A stretch of 64,000 bases of DNA from Sphingobacteriales bacterium 46-32 (GCA_001898485.1 MKTY01000020.1:1509203-1573202), one strand, 5' to 3'. Numbered from the stretch's first letter, positions 8,388-18,900 are shown. Numbers and translations are program-made. The notes: generated from the sequence alone by a model not told the origin.

Positions 8388-9209
8388 TTATCCGATTGTC
8401 TTCGTCAGCAGCAGCACCAGCAGTATCAGTCCCGCAATGATGCGATAGATGCCCCACACCCGGAAGCCATATTTCTTCAGGAAACCGATAAAGAAACGGA
8501 TGGCCAGCAGTGCAACAATAAATGCCGTTACATTTCCCAGCAAAAATGCGATCATCGTCTCACGGTTTTGGGTGATCAGCTCATATCCTTTATGTGTATC
8601 GCCGGCAATGCCCCAGTCTTTCAGAAAGATGGAATAGACCGTCACAGCCAGCATGGTAGGTACAGCCAGGAAAAAAGAAAACTCAGCCGCAGCTCCGCGA
8701 CTCAGCTTCTGCTGCATGCCGCCAATGATAGAGGCGGCAGATCGGCTTACTCCCGGCATCATGGCCAGGCATTGCCAGAACCCTATAATGATCGCTTTAG
8801 GGATGCTGATCTTACTTTCATCCGTGACCTGCGGATTACGAAACAGCCGGTCTACAAACAACAGGATTACCCCGCCGGCAATCATTACGATAGCGATAGG
8901 CAGTGGGCTCGAAAGCAATTCTTCTATTTTGTCGTTGAGCAGGTAGCCCAACACCAGAGCTGGTAGTACAGCAAGTGCCAGTTTGAAATAGAAGGAAGGG
9001 TTCTTGAAGTCAAAAAACTTTCTCCAGTAAAGCACTACCACGGCCAGTATAGCACCAAACTGGATTGACACCTGAAACATTTTCACAAATTCATCTTCCT
9101 GTATGCCCATGGCAGTACTGGCAAAGATCATGTGGGCTGTAGAGGAGATGGGAATAAATTCCGTGAGGCCTTCAACAAAGGCTATGATAAGGGCTTCAAC
9201 TAAACTCAT
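8388..9209 (-). CDS. uppP: Undecaprenyl-diphosphate phosphatase UppP
   Basis: This 273-residue polytopic membrane enzyme dephosphorylates undecaprenyl pyrophosphate, recycling the lipid carrier for peptidoglycan and other envelope polymers. Both catalytic signatures are present: E13-GLTEFIPISSTAH and the PGVSRS motif (G153-V-S-R156). The reading frame continues 60 codons upstream to 9389, but 9209 gives the canonical MSLVEALI start and the upstream part overlaps a terminator and the preceding gene. It lies in the order ftsX, DUF3098, uppP known from many Bacteroidota; the truB gene that often follows is absent. Confidence 0.96.
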   Translation of the reverse strand: MSLVEALIIAFVEGLTEFIPISSTAHMIFASTAMGIQEDEFVKMFQVSIQFGAILAVVVLYWRKFFDFKNPSFYFKLALAVLPALVLGYLLNDKIEELLSSPLPIAIVMIAGGVILLFVDRLFRNPQVTDESKISIPKAIIIGFWQCLAMMPGVSRSAASIIGGMQQKLSRGAAAEFSFFLAVPTMLAVTVYSIFLKDWGIAGDTHKGYELITQNRETMIAFLLGNVTAFIVALLAIRFFIGFLKKYGFRVWGIYRIIAGLILLVLLLTKTIG

Positions 9210-9298
9210 GAAAGGGGTTTGCTGCGGGAAAGATAATACGAAAAACCGGCATCTTTCTCCTTTACCTCCTGCATTTCCTGTTACAAAAGGAGAAAATA

Positions 9299-9326
9299 GA
9301 AAAGCGGCCACGCGGACCGCTTTCAA
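9299..9326 (-). terminator. Intrinsic terminator after the DUF3098 gene
   Basis: AAAGCGG and CCGCTTT form the core of a GC-rich stem between the DUF3098 and uppP genes. On the minus strand it is followed by TTTTCTATTTT. It suggests that ftsX-DUF3098 transcripts can end before uppP, which would then need its own promoter. Confidence 0.6.
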
Positions 9327-9351
9327 TAAATTTATAAGGAAGAAAACTAAA

Positions 9352-9597
9352 TCAGCTCTCTTTTGTCTTCGGGCTTTTGAAGATGGCATAAATCTCTACT
9401 ACCAGCCCGGCCAGTATCAGCAGCGGAGCGATGGTAATACGGCGTGTGCTGTAGACTTCATTCGCATCAAATACATTGGGGTCGCTGCTTTTGCCACCGG
9501 CCATCAGCAGCATACCAACTGCAATCATGGCCACGCCAATAAGCATCCACATATAATTATCACGGGAAAATATTGCGTGGTGTTTTGTCTCAGTCAT
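9352..9597 (-). CDS. DUF3098 family small membrane protein
   Basis: This 81-residue protein has two hydrophobic segments (about residues 15-33 and 56-73) joined by a short loop containing VFDANEVYSTRRI. This matches DUF3098, a family found next to ftsX in Bacteroidota. It is a likely inner-membrane accessory of unknown role; the conserved position between the cell-division permease and the undecaprenyl recycling enzyme suggests envelope biogenesis. ftsX lies 59 bases upstream. Confidence 0.88.
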   Translation of the reverse strand: MTETKHHAIFSRDNYMWMLIGVAMIAVGMLLMAGGKSSDPNVFDANEVYSTRRITIAPLLILAGLVVEIYAIFKSPKTKES

Positions 9598-9656
9598 TTT
9601 TGGGCAATTTGGAGATGCAATATAGGAAAAAACGCCAATTGGTATAAATGCCGGGA

Positions 9657-10529
9657 TTAATAAAGGTCATCGAGCTTCATACGCAGGTATTTGAGCACAC
9701 TGCGATGGGTGCTGATAAGGGTGATGCCAATACCCAGCACAATGAGCCCGCCAAACAGGATGGCCAGGGTGGTATTGTCGTGAATAGCCTTCATTTCAGG
9801 CAGTACCCGCTCAGCAAGCATGATTACCAGGATCACTGCAGCAATGGCAATGACACCACTGATGGCTCCATTTATAATGGCCCGCACATTCATCGGTTTG
9901 GCAATAAACCAGCGGGTGGCACCTACCATTTGCATGGTTTTGATCAGGAAACGGTTGCTGAACATCGCCAGACGGATGGTGTTGTCGATCAGGATAATCA
10001 CCACCAGCGATAAAATAATGGCTACAGCCAGCAGTATCACACTGATTTTCTGGATGTTCTTGTTCAGATTATCTACCAGGGCTTCGGGGTATTTTACATC
10101 ACTTACATAGGTCTGCTGCTCCAGGTCGGCACGAATCGCCTGCAGCGAGTCCTTGTTCATGTATTCCTTTTTTACCTTAAAGTTGATACTGTTGGGCAGG
10201 GGGTTATAATCCAGTACCTTATCCCAGCTCTCATTTCCATCGCTCAGATACCGTTTTTTGGCCTCTTCCTTGGTTACAAACTGGATATTGCGCACATAAG
10301 GCTTGGTACTTACATAATCCATCAGTGCCACACTGTCTTTGGGATTCAGATCCCCGCGGAGCGAGGCGATTACTTCCACATTTTCCTTGAAATAATTGCC
10401 CAGTTTATTGGCATTGATCACCAGCCAGCCAATGATGCCCAGCAAAAAAAGCACCAGGGTCACACCCAGGATAGACATGAAATAGGAAGGCTTTCCTCTT
10501 TTAATGGAGGCTTTTCCTGAACGAGCCAT
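9657..10529 (-). CDS. ftsX: Cell division ABC transporter permease FtsX
   Basis: This 290-residue inner-membrane protein has the FtsX layout: one N-terminal membrane span (about 17-40), a periplasmic domain of ~120 residues (VIASLRGDLNPKDS... to ...VKYPEALVDNLNK), then three spans. With the FtsE ATPase, FtsX signals across the membrane to activate peptidoglycan hydrolases at division. ftsE is not adjacent, as is common in this phylum. The promoter is probably the TATTTTTG on the minus strand at 10587-10580. Confidence 0.93.
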   Translation of the reverse strand: MARSGKASIKRGKPSYFMSILGVTLVLFLLGIIGWLVINANKLGNYFKENVEVIASLRGDLNPKDSVALMDYVSTKPYVRNIQFVTKEEAKKRYLSDGNESWDKVLDYNPLPNSINFKVKKEYMNKDSLQAIRADLEQQTYVSDVKYPEALVDNLNKNIQKISVILLAVAIILSLVVIILIDNTIRLAMFSNRFLIKTMQMVGATRWFIAKPMNVRAIINGAISGVIAIAAVILVIMLAERVLPEMKAIHDNTTLAILFGGLIVLGIGITLISTHRSVLKYLRMKLDDLY

Positions 10530-10579
10530 AAGAATCTGTTTTGAAATTTAATGGGGTCCGGGCCAGGGCCGCAGACGGG

Positions 10580-10616
10580 CAAAAATAGCGCTTTACGCCT
10601 ACAATCAGTATTTTTG
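10580..10616. promoter_or_regulatory. Divergent -7 elements for ftsX (minus) and leuS (plus)
   Basis: TATTTTTG occurs on the minus strand at 10587-10580, facing ftsX, and on the plus strand at 10609-10616, facing leuS. Both match TAnnTTTG exactly. The ftsX leader would be about 45 nt and the leuS leader about 120 nt. The leuS leader contains CCCG...CGGG complementary segments but no known leader element that I recognise. Confidence 0.55.
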
Positions 10617-10742
10617 CTGCCCCATTTAAACGCTCCCGTAAAAACGTTATTGCCAGCGGGTGATAAGAGTTTTGTTAAAAAAAGGGAAGCAGGGGTATAT
10701 ACAGAATCAGTTAATCATAACATATACAAATTACAGGCAGGA

Positions 10743-13643
10743 ATGGAGTATCAATTCAGGGATATCGAAAAGAAATGGCAGCAACAATGGAAAGACACAA
10801 ATGCCTATCGTGTCGTCAACAATAGCACCCGCCCAAAATATTATGTGCTGGACATGTTTCCCTATCCCAGTGGAGCAGGACTGCATGTAGGCCATCCGCT
10901 GGGCTATATTGCTTCCGATATTTACAGCCGCTACAAACGGCTCAAAGGCTTCAACGTGCTTCACCCGATGGGCTTCGACAGCTTTGGCCTGCCTGCCGAA
11001 CAGTATGCACTGGATACAGGACAGCATCCCGCCGTCACCACCGAAAAAAATATCGCCACATTCAAACAGCAGCTCGACAATATCGGTTTCTGCTATGACT
11101 GGGAACGCGAAGTACGTACCAGCGATGCTCCCTATTACAAATGGACACAGTGGATATTCCTGCAACTGTTTGACAGCTTTTTTAACCGCCTGAGCGGTAA
11201 GGCCGAACGTATAGCGGTATTGCAGGCAGCTTTCGAAAAAGAAGGAAACCGCTCTCATCCGGTGCCCAATGCACAATACCACATACAGCAGTTTACAGCT
11301 TCTGACTGGGTAGCAATGACCCAGGCCCAGCAGCAGGACCTGCTGATGCAGTATCGCCTGGCTTATTGCGGCCTCGGTGAAGTAAACTGGTGCGAAGCAC
11401 TGGGTACCGTGCTGGCCAACGATGAAGTGGTGAATGGGGTGAGTGAGCGTGGCGGGCACCCCGTAGAGAAAAAGAAACTGCGTCAATGGTACCTGCGTAT
11501 TACCGAATATGCCGACCGGTTACTCGAAGGACTTGAGCGGATCGACTTCAGTGAGGCTATGAAAGAAATGCAGACCAACTGGATCGGTAAATCATCCGGC
11601 GCCGAAATCGATTTTGCCATCAACGGCCACGAGGCAGCCACCCTGCGCGTATACACCACCCGCCCCGATACAATTTTTGGTGTAGACTTTATGGTAATAG
11701 CACCCGAGCATGAACTGGTGCCGCAACTGACAACAACAGAACAGAAGGAAGCTGTTGATAGCTACGTAGCCTATGTGAAGAGCAGGAGTGAGCGCGAGCG
11801 AATGGCGGAGAAAAAGATTACCGGCACCTTTACCGGCAGCTATGCCGTAAACCCCTTCGACGGTCGTCTCATACCTGTCTGGATATCGGAGTATGTTCTT
11901 GCTGGTTATGGTACCGGGGCTATCATGGCTGTGCCCTGCGGTGATGAACGCGATTTTAAATTTGCCCGTCATTTTGGAATTGAGATTACCAATATCATCG
12001 GTAAAGCGTTTGATGGCGAAGAAGCCAATGCTACAAAAGAGGCCATACTGGAAAACTCCGGTTTCCTTACCGGCATGCGTATGCGCGATGCTATTGAAGC
12101 TTCTATTAAAGCCATTGAAGAAAAAGGAATCGGTCACCGCAAAGTAAATTATAAAATGCGTGATGCGGCATTCAGCCGTCAGCGTTACTGGGGTGAACCA
12201 TTTCCCATTATCTGGAGTGGTAGCATTGCACTGCCCCTGCCCGAAGTAGAACTGCCACTGCAACTGCCGAAGGTAGACAGCTACCGCCCTGGTCCCGATG
12301 GACAGGGCCCTCTGGCCAATATCGAAAGCTGGGTAGAGCAGAAACTCGAGACGAATACTATGCCCGGCTATGCCGGATCAAGCTGGTATTTTCTGCGCTA
12401 TATGGATCCGCACAACCAGCAGGAGTTTTGCAGCCGCGAGGCTTCCGACTACTGGGGCCAGGTGGACATATATATCGGTGGTACCGAACACGCCGTTGGG
12501 CACCTGTTGTACAGCCGCATGTGGACAAAAGCATTGTATGACCTCGGATATATCGGTCACGACGAACCCTTCAAAAAGCTCGTCAACCAGGGTATGATCC
12601 AGGGCAGCAGCCGGTTTGTGTATCGGGTGCAGATATCACCACTTTTTTTGGATCATAAAGATTTTCTATCCGCTAATGGGGTTCAGATTTTTGTAAGTAA
12701 AGGTATAATGGAGAAATTCAAGGATGATACCCGTTCATTCAATTTCCTCGAATTTGCTAAAGTGAACTTCCCAAATCTGGATTATTCCGAATTTGATGAT
12801 AATAAATATGTAGTTGAATTTTCTCCACTTCATGTTGATGTTAATATTGTAGATGGACTTGAGCTTGATACGGCGGCATTTAAAAATTGGCGACCGGCTT
12901 ATAATAATGCAACATTTATTCTCGAGGATGGCAAATACATATGCGGTGCAGAAGTAGAGAAAATGTCGAAAGGTAAATTCAACACCGTCAATCCAGATGA
13001 TCTGGTGGCAAAATATGGTGCCGACACCTTCCGCATGTATGAAATGTTTCTGGGCCCCGTAGAAATGAGCAAGCCATGGGACACCAAGGGTATTGAAGGC
13101 GTGCATCGGTTCCTCAAAAAACTCTGGCGTCTTTTTTATGATGAAGTGAAGGGAAAGGTATGGAATACCGATGCACCTACTAATGAAGAGCTGAAAGTAC
13201 TGCACCGCAGCATCCGCAAAATCGAAGAAGACACAGAGCGCTTTAGCTTTAATACTGCGGTAAGCGGGTTTATGATTGCAGTAAATGAGCTGAGTGAGCT
13301 GAACTGTCATAAGAAAGATATACTGCAGCCTCTGCTTATATTACTCACGCCCTATGCTCCGCATGTGGCAGAAGAACTCTGGCATTTGCTGGGCAACGAA
13401 ACCAGTATACTCGATGCAGCCTATCCGAAGTTTGAGGCTTCTTACCTGGTAGAAAGCAGTAAGGAATATCCCATTTCGGTAAATGGTAAGCTGCGTACAA
13501 CGCTTACTATTTCACTGGATGCCAGCGAGCAGGAGGTGCAGCAGATCGTATTATCAAATGAGGTGGTACAAAAATGGCTCGAAGGAAAAACACCCAAACG
13601 GATAGTTTTTGTGAAAGGAAAAATGGTGAATGTAGTCGTGTAA
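10743..13643 (+). CDS. leuS: Leucyl-tRNA synthetase
   Basis: This 966-residue class I aminoacyl-tRNA synthetase charges tRNA-Leu. The HIGH motif is H48-VGH51, the CP1 editing domain contains TTRPDTIFG and GTGAIMAVP, and the KMSKS loop reads K740-MSKG, with glycine in place of the final serine. The segment of about residues 626-728, in the leucine-specific region just before that loop, is visibly AT-rich with different codon choice (GAT, AAT, CTT) and contains an extra block compared with the usual short loop. The frame runs upstream to 10551, but 10743 gives the standard MEYQFRDIEKKWQ start. Confidence 0.96.
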   Translation: MEYQFRDIEKKWQQQWKDTNAYRVVNNSTRPKYYVLDMFPYPSGAGLHVGHPLGYIASDIYSRYKRLKGFNVLHPMGFDSFGLPAEQYALDTGQHPAVTTEKNIATFKQQLDNIGFCYDWEREVRTSDAPYYKWTQWIFLQLFDSFFNRLSGKAERIAVLQAAFEKEGNRSHPVPNAQYHIQQFTASDWVAMTQAQQQDLLMQYRLAYCGLGEVNWCEALGTVLANDEVVNGVSERGGHPVEKKKLRQWYLRITEYADRLLEGLERIDFSEAMKEMQTNWIGKSSGAEIDFAINGHEAATLRVYTTRPDTIFGVDFMVIAPEHELVPQLTTTEQKEAVDSYVAYVKSRSERERMAEKKITGTFTGSYAVNPFDGRLIPVWISEYVLAGYGTGAIMAVPCGDERDFKFARHFGIEITNIIGKAFDGEEANATKEAILENSGFLTGMRMRDAIEASIKAIEEKGIGHRKVNYKMRDAAFSRQRYWGEPFPIIWSGSIALPLPEVELPLQLPKVDSYRPGPDGQGPLANIESWVEQKLETNTMPGYAGSSWYFLRYMDPHNQQEFCSREASDYWGQVDIYIGGTEHAVGHLLYSRMWTKALYDLGYIGHDEPFKKLVNQGMIQGSSRFVYRVQISPLFLDHKDFLSANGVQIFVSKGIMEKFKDDTRSFNFLEFAKVNFPNLDYSEFDDNKYVVEFSPLHVDVNIVDGLELDTAAFKNWRPAYNNATFILEDGKYICGAEVEKMSKGKFNTVNPDDLVAKYGADTFRMYEMFLGPVEMSKPWDTKGIEGVHRFLKKLWRLFYDEVKGKVWNTDAPTNEELKVLHRSIRKIEEDTERFSFNTAVSGFMIAVNELSELNCHKKDILQPLLILLTPYAPHVAEELWHLLGNETSILDAAYPKFEASYLVESSKEYPISVNGKLRTTLTISLDASEQEVQQIVLSNEVVQKWLEGKTPKRIVFVKGKMVNVVV

Positions 13644-13645
13644 TA

Positions 13646-13793
13646 GTGGGCAGTCAACAGTCAACAGTGGACAGTGGACAGTTGACAGGAATTTTGCCCT
13701 TTTACTGTTATATGTATATGGTATTTAATAGTCGGTAGTCAGGCGGGGGTAAACACTTTTAAACTTTTATACTTTTATACATAACTTCTCATC
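13646..13793. repeat. Intergenic short-unit repeats (GTCAACA/GTGGACA and TTTTATACTTT types)
   Basis: Between leuS and the next gene lies GTCAACAGTCAACA followed by GTGGACAGTGGACAGTTGAC, which is partly self-complementary (GTCAAC/GTTGAC). About 70 bases on, AAACTTTTATACTTTTATAC forms a second short tandem. I see no gene here. The architecture resembles the other short-unit arrays of this window but the units differ in sequence. Confidence 0.55.
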
Positions 13794-13814
13794 GGAGGAT
13801 TTTATTTTAGTCGT

Positions 13815-14669
13815 ATGAAAACATTCCGCTTTGCTCTGCTGGCTGTATTGCTGGCAACAACAATTTCAGTTGCTTCAGCACAGGATATCCGGGTAATGAC
13901 ATTCAATATACGCCTGCATACAGCGTCAGACAGTTTGAATGCCTGGCCCTATCGCAAAGACAAAGTAGCATCGCAGATTTTGTTTCATGGTATTGAACTG
14001 CTGGGTGTGCAGGAAGCTTTGCACGATCAGATGGTGGACCTGCGTGAGCGGCTGCCTCGTTTCAAATCCATTGGCGGTGGCCGCGACGACGGAAAGGAAA
14101 AAGGGGAGTACTCCGCTATTTTTTACGATACCACCCGTCTGCAGGCATTACAGACCGGCATGTTTTGGTTGTCCGAAACGCCCGAAGTGCCGGGCAGCAA
14201 GAGCTGGGATGCAGCTATTACACGCATGGTGACCTGGGCACGGTTTAAAGACCGTCGCAGCAAAAAAGTATTTTATTTTTTCAATACGCACTTTGACCAT
14301 ATCGGCAAAGTAGCACGCAGGGAAAGTGCACACCTTGTGCTGAAGAAGGTGAAAGAAATTGCCGGTAATGTGCCGGTAGTTTTTACCGGCGACTTTAATG
14401 CCCAGCCGGCAGATGAGCCGGTGCAGGTAATTGTGAATACGGCAGATCCGCTGCATCTGACAGATTCGAAGACTATTTCACAAACGCCTCATTATGGTCC
14501 CACCGGTACCTTCAATGCGTTTCGTTCCAAAGAGGTGAATGATGATCCGATTGATTACATATTCCTCAAAGGCAAATGGAAGGTGAAACAGCATGCCAGT
14601 ATATCACAGACCTGGGGAGGGCGTTTTGCTTCTGATCACTTTGCCGTGATGGCTGTGCTTATTCTTTAA
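13815..14669 (+). CDS. Secreted endonuclease/exonuclease/phosphatase family protein
   Basis: This 284-residue protein has a signal peptide (MKTFRFALLAVLLATTISVASAQ is too long to be anything else) and the full set of EEP-superfamily motifs: MTFNIRLHT, GVQEAL with the metal-binding glutamate, NTHFDH, GDFNAQP and the terminal ASDHF. Members cleave phosphodiester bonds in DNA, RNA, inositol phosphates or sphingomyelin. The fold is clear but the substrate is not; the phosphatase-like secreted branch is common in Bacteroidota. The 3' end overlaps the convergent next gene by 11 bases. Confidence 0.9.
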   Translation: MKTFRFALLAVLLATTISVASAQDIRVMTFNIRLHTASDSLNAWPYRKDKVASQILFHGIELLGVQEALHDQMVDLRERLPRFKSIGGGRDDGKEKGEYSAIFYDTTRLQALQTGMFWLSETPEVPGSKSWDAAITRMVTWARFKDRRSKKVFYFFNTHFDHIGKVARRESAHLVLKKVKEIAGNVPVVFTGDFNAQPADEPVQVIVNTADPLHLTDSKTISQTPHYGPTGTFNAFRSKEVNDDPIDYIFLKGKWKVKQHASISQTWGGRFASDHFAVMAVLIL

Positions 14670-15681
14670 GGGGTTTATTGATTGTTTCCGGCTTATAAAG
14701 ACGGATCATAGCGCTGCTGCCTTCTGTGCTTTCAAGGCTGGCTTCAAAACGTTTTCCACCCGCTTCTGCTACCATATAGGAGGTATTGGGAGGTATACTA
14801 CCAAGGTTTTCGGCAACCATAATAAGTTCATTACTGACTTCGAGCTCATCGATAGCCAGTTTTACTTTATACGCATTGCCGGTGAGCCGGATATGACTGA
14901 ATAACAGTTTGCCATTCAGAAAAAGCGAAATGGAGTCGCCGTCAATTTCGGCATTATCATAAAAGCGCAGTTCAATCGAGTCTCCCATAAGAGGAATTTC
15001 TGTTACCAGCTTTTTACTGCGGTTGCTGAATTTTTCTTCGATACTGGGTTGTTTGTTGGCAACAACAATAGCTACAGGCACATTATCGGGTTTCGCAATG
15101 GAGGGAGCCGACCGCACAGGCGAAGGAGCCGGATGGCTTACCACTACCGGGCTTACAGGAGGTACGCCTGCCAGACCGGAGATGCTGTCGATTATAGAAG
15201 GGTCATTGGCTCCGGCAGTATAATTGTCGATTACAAAATCCCAGTCATCTTCAAATATCCGGTCTTCGGTTTTTTCAAGAGCCACATCACCCCGCGGGCG
15301 GTCCGTATTACGATCAGTGGCTTTCCCGTCCAGAAACATCTTCGTGCCGCCGGGGCAATTAAAATCGGCACTCGCCAGCAGGTTTGCCTGTCCTGCAGAA
15401 GTACGTACAGGCTTTTCTTCCAGTAGCTGGTCATCCCACCATACCGCCTGGTTGCTGCCGGCAGCATAATAACCTTTGATGCTGTATTTACGGAATCTGG
15501 TAGCCGACTCATAATAGTAAGAAGTGCCCAGCAGGCTGTCTCCTTTCTGAATAATTCGGACTTCTACCTTTTGTCGGTTGATGCGCCCCTTCCATACACC
15601 CGTGATCATTTGGGCCTGGTTAACCATTGGAAGTATAAGCAGCAATAAAATAAAGCTGGGAATGCGGGAAAAGGATTTCAA
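14659..15681 (-). CDS. Secreted protein of unknown function
   Basis: This 340-residue protein has an N-terminal signal peptide (hydrophobic residues 9-21 then NQAQ). Residues 25-130 form a region with GVWKGRINRQKVEVRI and SYYYESATRFRKYSIKGYY, resembling small beta-rich domains of secreted Bacteroidota proteins. A proline-rich linker follows at about 180-205, then a second beta-rich domain at 225-330 (LRFYDNAEIDGDSISLFLNG). I do not recognise a named family. The motif order suggests a cell-surface or periplasmic binding protein, but nothing fixes a ligand. Confidence 0.75.
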   Translation of the reverse strand: MKSFSRIPSFILLLLILPMVNQAQMITGVWKGRINRQKVEVRIIQKGDSLLGTSYYYESATRFRKYSIKGYYAAGSNQAVWWDDQLLEEKPVRTSAGQANLLASADFNCPGGTKMFLDGKATDRNTDRPRGDVALEKTEDRIFEDDWDFVIDNYTAGANDPSIIDSISGLAGVPPVSPVVVSHPAPSPVRSAPSIAKPDNVPVAIVVANKQPSIEEKFSNRSKKLVTEIPLMGDSIELRFYDNAEIDGDSISLFLNGKLLFSHIRLTGNAYKVKLAIDELEVSNELIMVAENLGSIPPNTSYMVAEAGGKRFEASLESTEGSSAMIRLYKPETINKPLKE

Positions 15682-15776
15682 CAGATTGATTTTAAGTTAG
15701 AAATGCCGTGAAACAATAAAACGGATTGCCTGAACTGATAGTATGTGACCGATGATATTACCCCGCAGAAAAACGC

Positions 15777-15809
15777 AAGTATATCAGTTGGCTTTGCATT
15801 GATATACTT
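15777..15809. promoter_or_regulatory. 10-bp perfect inverted repeat in a divergent intergenic region
   Basis: AAGTATATCA (15777-15786) and TGATATACTT (15800-15809) are exact reverse complements separated by 13 bases. It lies between the divergent genes starting at 15681 and 15933. There is no T-run, so it is more like an operator than a terminator. No cognate regulator is evident nearby. Confidence 0.45.
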
Positions 15810-15932
15810 ACACTTAGAGAACAAGAAAAAAAACTATTAAAAATTGAACTAAAAGAAAAATTAAATATCTTCCACTACCGATTCTCCTCTGGACAACCAA
15901 AACACACTAGAACTATCACACAAATACTGCTT

Positions 15933-18900
15933 ATGAGAAAGATCTACTTTCCATTTCTTCTCGCATTTTCCCTATTGACATCATTGTGTATGCAGGCGCA
16001 GACTACTATTACCATACCTGCTGCCAATACCAATTCAGGAAGTTCGCGCTTACCACTTGGTACTTATTGGGGCTATGAACGGGCCGCCATGATCTTTACT
16101 CCTGCTGAAATCGGAGCTATAGGTCAGATACAGCGGGTGGCTTTTTATGCTAATGGTCTGACGAGTGCCGGTAATATGGTCAACCTGACCATTTACATGA
16201 AGACACGCAGCACGCTGTTTACTGCCACCTCTACATATGCTACAGAAACAGCTGGTGCTACAATTGTATATGGACCTACTACATTGAGTGCCTCTGCACT
16301 TACTGCAGGCCAATGGAATACGATCACACTTGCCACTCCCTTTGCCTATAGTGGTACCGATAATCTGGAAGTGATAGTAGAAACAAATGCCGGAGGAACC
16401 GGCAATGAGGGAGAAACGTCTAAAGCGTTTCGTGCAACTACTCAACCCAGCAATCAATATGCGCAGTACTGGTCAGCAGATAACTCCGCTCCCACAACGG
16501 CGGGTGCATTGCTGGCCTTTCGTCCAAATATTCAGCTCACGATTCAGGAGCCGCCCTGCGTACCAGGGTCACTTAGCGGTGGTACTACACAGTCTACCAC
16601 ACTTGCTTCCTGTCCAGGAGCCAGTTTCACACTTACTGTAAATGGAGCCAGTGTTGGAGACGGGCTTACCTATCAATGGCAATCATCGCCTGATAACAGC
16701 ACATGGACAGATATTCCTTCTGCAACCGGCATGGCACTAACCACCACACAGTCAGCAGGTACCTATTATCGTCGCAAAATGACCTGTGCCGGCACGGATG
16801 CTTATTCTGTCGGGTTGCAGGTCAATGCAAATCCTGCATTCACTTTACCTTTTACGGAAGAGTTTACCAGTACAACTTTCCCGCCATCCTGCTGGGTTAG
16901 AACCAATAACACCTATACTTACCGCAGTGGAGTAAGTGCATATGGTAATGGCCTGGGTTCGGTTATATTCGAGTTCTACAGTACTACTGCGACAATGGAT
17001 TTTGTAACGCCGGTTTTTGATGCGGTACCTGCCAATTATCGTCTTACGTTTGATCATGCATATGCAACCTATTCGGGTGAGAATGATCAGTTGAGGATAC
17101 TGTATTCTACGGATGGAGGTGCTACTTTCAATACATTGACGACTTATGCCGGTGGTAGCTCCGGTGCGCTTAATACCGGTGGATCTACTACCAGCTTCTT
17201 TACACCTACGACGGCGCAATGGTCCAGCAAGGGGCTCTCGCTTCCTGCAGGTACTAACCGCCTTATATTCCGCGGTATATCAGGATTTGGTAATAACCTG
17301 TACGTAGACAATATTAAAATAGCTGAAACACCACCCTGTCTGCCTCCCACCGACCTGGTAGCTATTCCTGTAACACCTACTTCAGAACAAATCAGCTGGA
17401 CCGCTTCGGTAAACAATCCGGCTAATGGTTACGAATGGGAAGTACGTGTATCCGGAGCACCGGGTAGCGGCGCTACCGGCAGAGTGGCCAATGGTTCAAC
17501 AGCTGCAGGCGTGGTAAGTACTACTGCAACTGGTCTCAGTGCAGCAACATTGTATAGTCTTTATGTAAGATCTTATTGCAGTGCTGGCCTTTATAGTGAT
17601 TGGTCAATGGCTAAAACATTCGTTACTATCTGCACACCCACCAATGTGCCATATGCACAGAATTTTGATGCGGCAATCAGTCCCAATTTCCCCGACTGCA
17701 TTGTGACACAGGATTTGAATGGGGGTGGTAAATGGAATATGTATTACGATGGTGGTACACCAGCTTCTACACAGCCCAACAGCATTTACTATTCCTGGGA
17801 TGCAAGCGTGGGCGGTGATGACTGGTTCTTCCTGCGTGGTCTTAACCTTGTAGCGGGTAAAACGTATACGCTCAACTTCGTGTACAAAGCTTCGGATGGT
17901 CCTGATTTCCTGGAGAATCTTGAGGTGAAATATGGAGCAGCTCCCAATGCGGCTTCCATGACAAGTGCGCCTCTTTTCCGTGAAACAAATATTGCAACCA
18001 ACCTGGATGGTCCGTTTACACAGGCCACTGTTACATTTACTGTACCGGCAAGTGGCGTATATTATATTGGCTTCCGTGCGTTTTCTGATGCAGATCAGGG
18101 TTTCCTGCTGGTAGACGATATCAGTGTGGAGTCATGCCCCACGCCAACAAATGTATCGGCACTGAGCCCGCTGCCTACTACAGCACAGGTATCCTTTACC
18201 TCTGCCGGCAGCAACTTCGTAGTTGAATATGGACCTGCAGGATTTGTACCCGGTACTGGTGCTACAGCAGGCGGTGGTACAGTAGTGACAGGAACTGCAT
18301 CCCCAATCAGTATTTCCGGTCTTACTGCCAATACGCTGTATGATATCTATGTGCGTCAGAACTGCTCTGCTGCTTCCGAGTTTAGCCTGAATGCAAAAGT
18401 GACGCTGCGGACACAATGTAATCCGGTAAACGTACCCTATCTGCAGGACTTTACCGGCGTATCTGTTCCCGCTATTCCTTCCTGTACTTCTGTTCAGGAT
18501 ATAAATGGTACACCTACCTGGGGTACCTTTACACCCGATGCTACCTGGGGCTTCAATGGTACTACATTGCGTTATCTGTACGATGCGGCTAAACCCGGTA
18601 ATGACTGGTTCTATATCCAGGGTGTAAATCTTCAGGCTGGCAAACAGTATGAACTGTCTTATAAATACGGCTCCACAGATGAACTCTATCCTGAGCGAAT
18701 GAAAGTGGCTATGGGTACAGCTGCTGAAGCTGGCTCAATGACCACCACTCTGGCAGATTATCCCAATATTATTGCCAATGCAGATGCTCCTTTTGCTAAA
18801 CTGGATCGTATCCTGTTTACAGTACCTGCCAACGGCGCTTATTATGTAGGATTCCAGGTTTATTCACAGCCCGATCAGTTTACATTGTATCTGGATAGTA

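Noticed and set aside
9210-9389. 60-codon N-terminal extension of uppP
   Set aside because: It runs through a terminator and into the DUF3098 gene; the canonical MSLVEALI start is at 9209.
10551-10742. 64-codon N-terminal extension of leuS
   Set aside because: It spans the predicted leuS promoter, and the family's N-terminus begins at the ATG at 10743.
10617-10742. T-box or other leader riboswitch for leuS
   Set aside because: The leader has some complementary segments, but no T-box specifier or antiterminator motif, and T-boxes are not expected in this phylum.
11592-12263. 223-codon minus-strand frame inside leuS
   Set aside because: It is antisense to the leucyl-tRNA synthetase editing domain, with no recognisable motifs.
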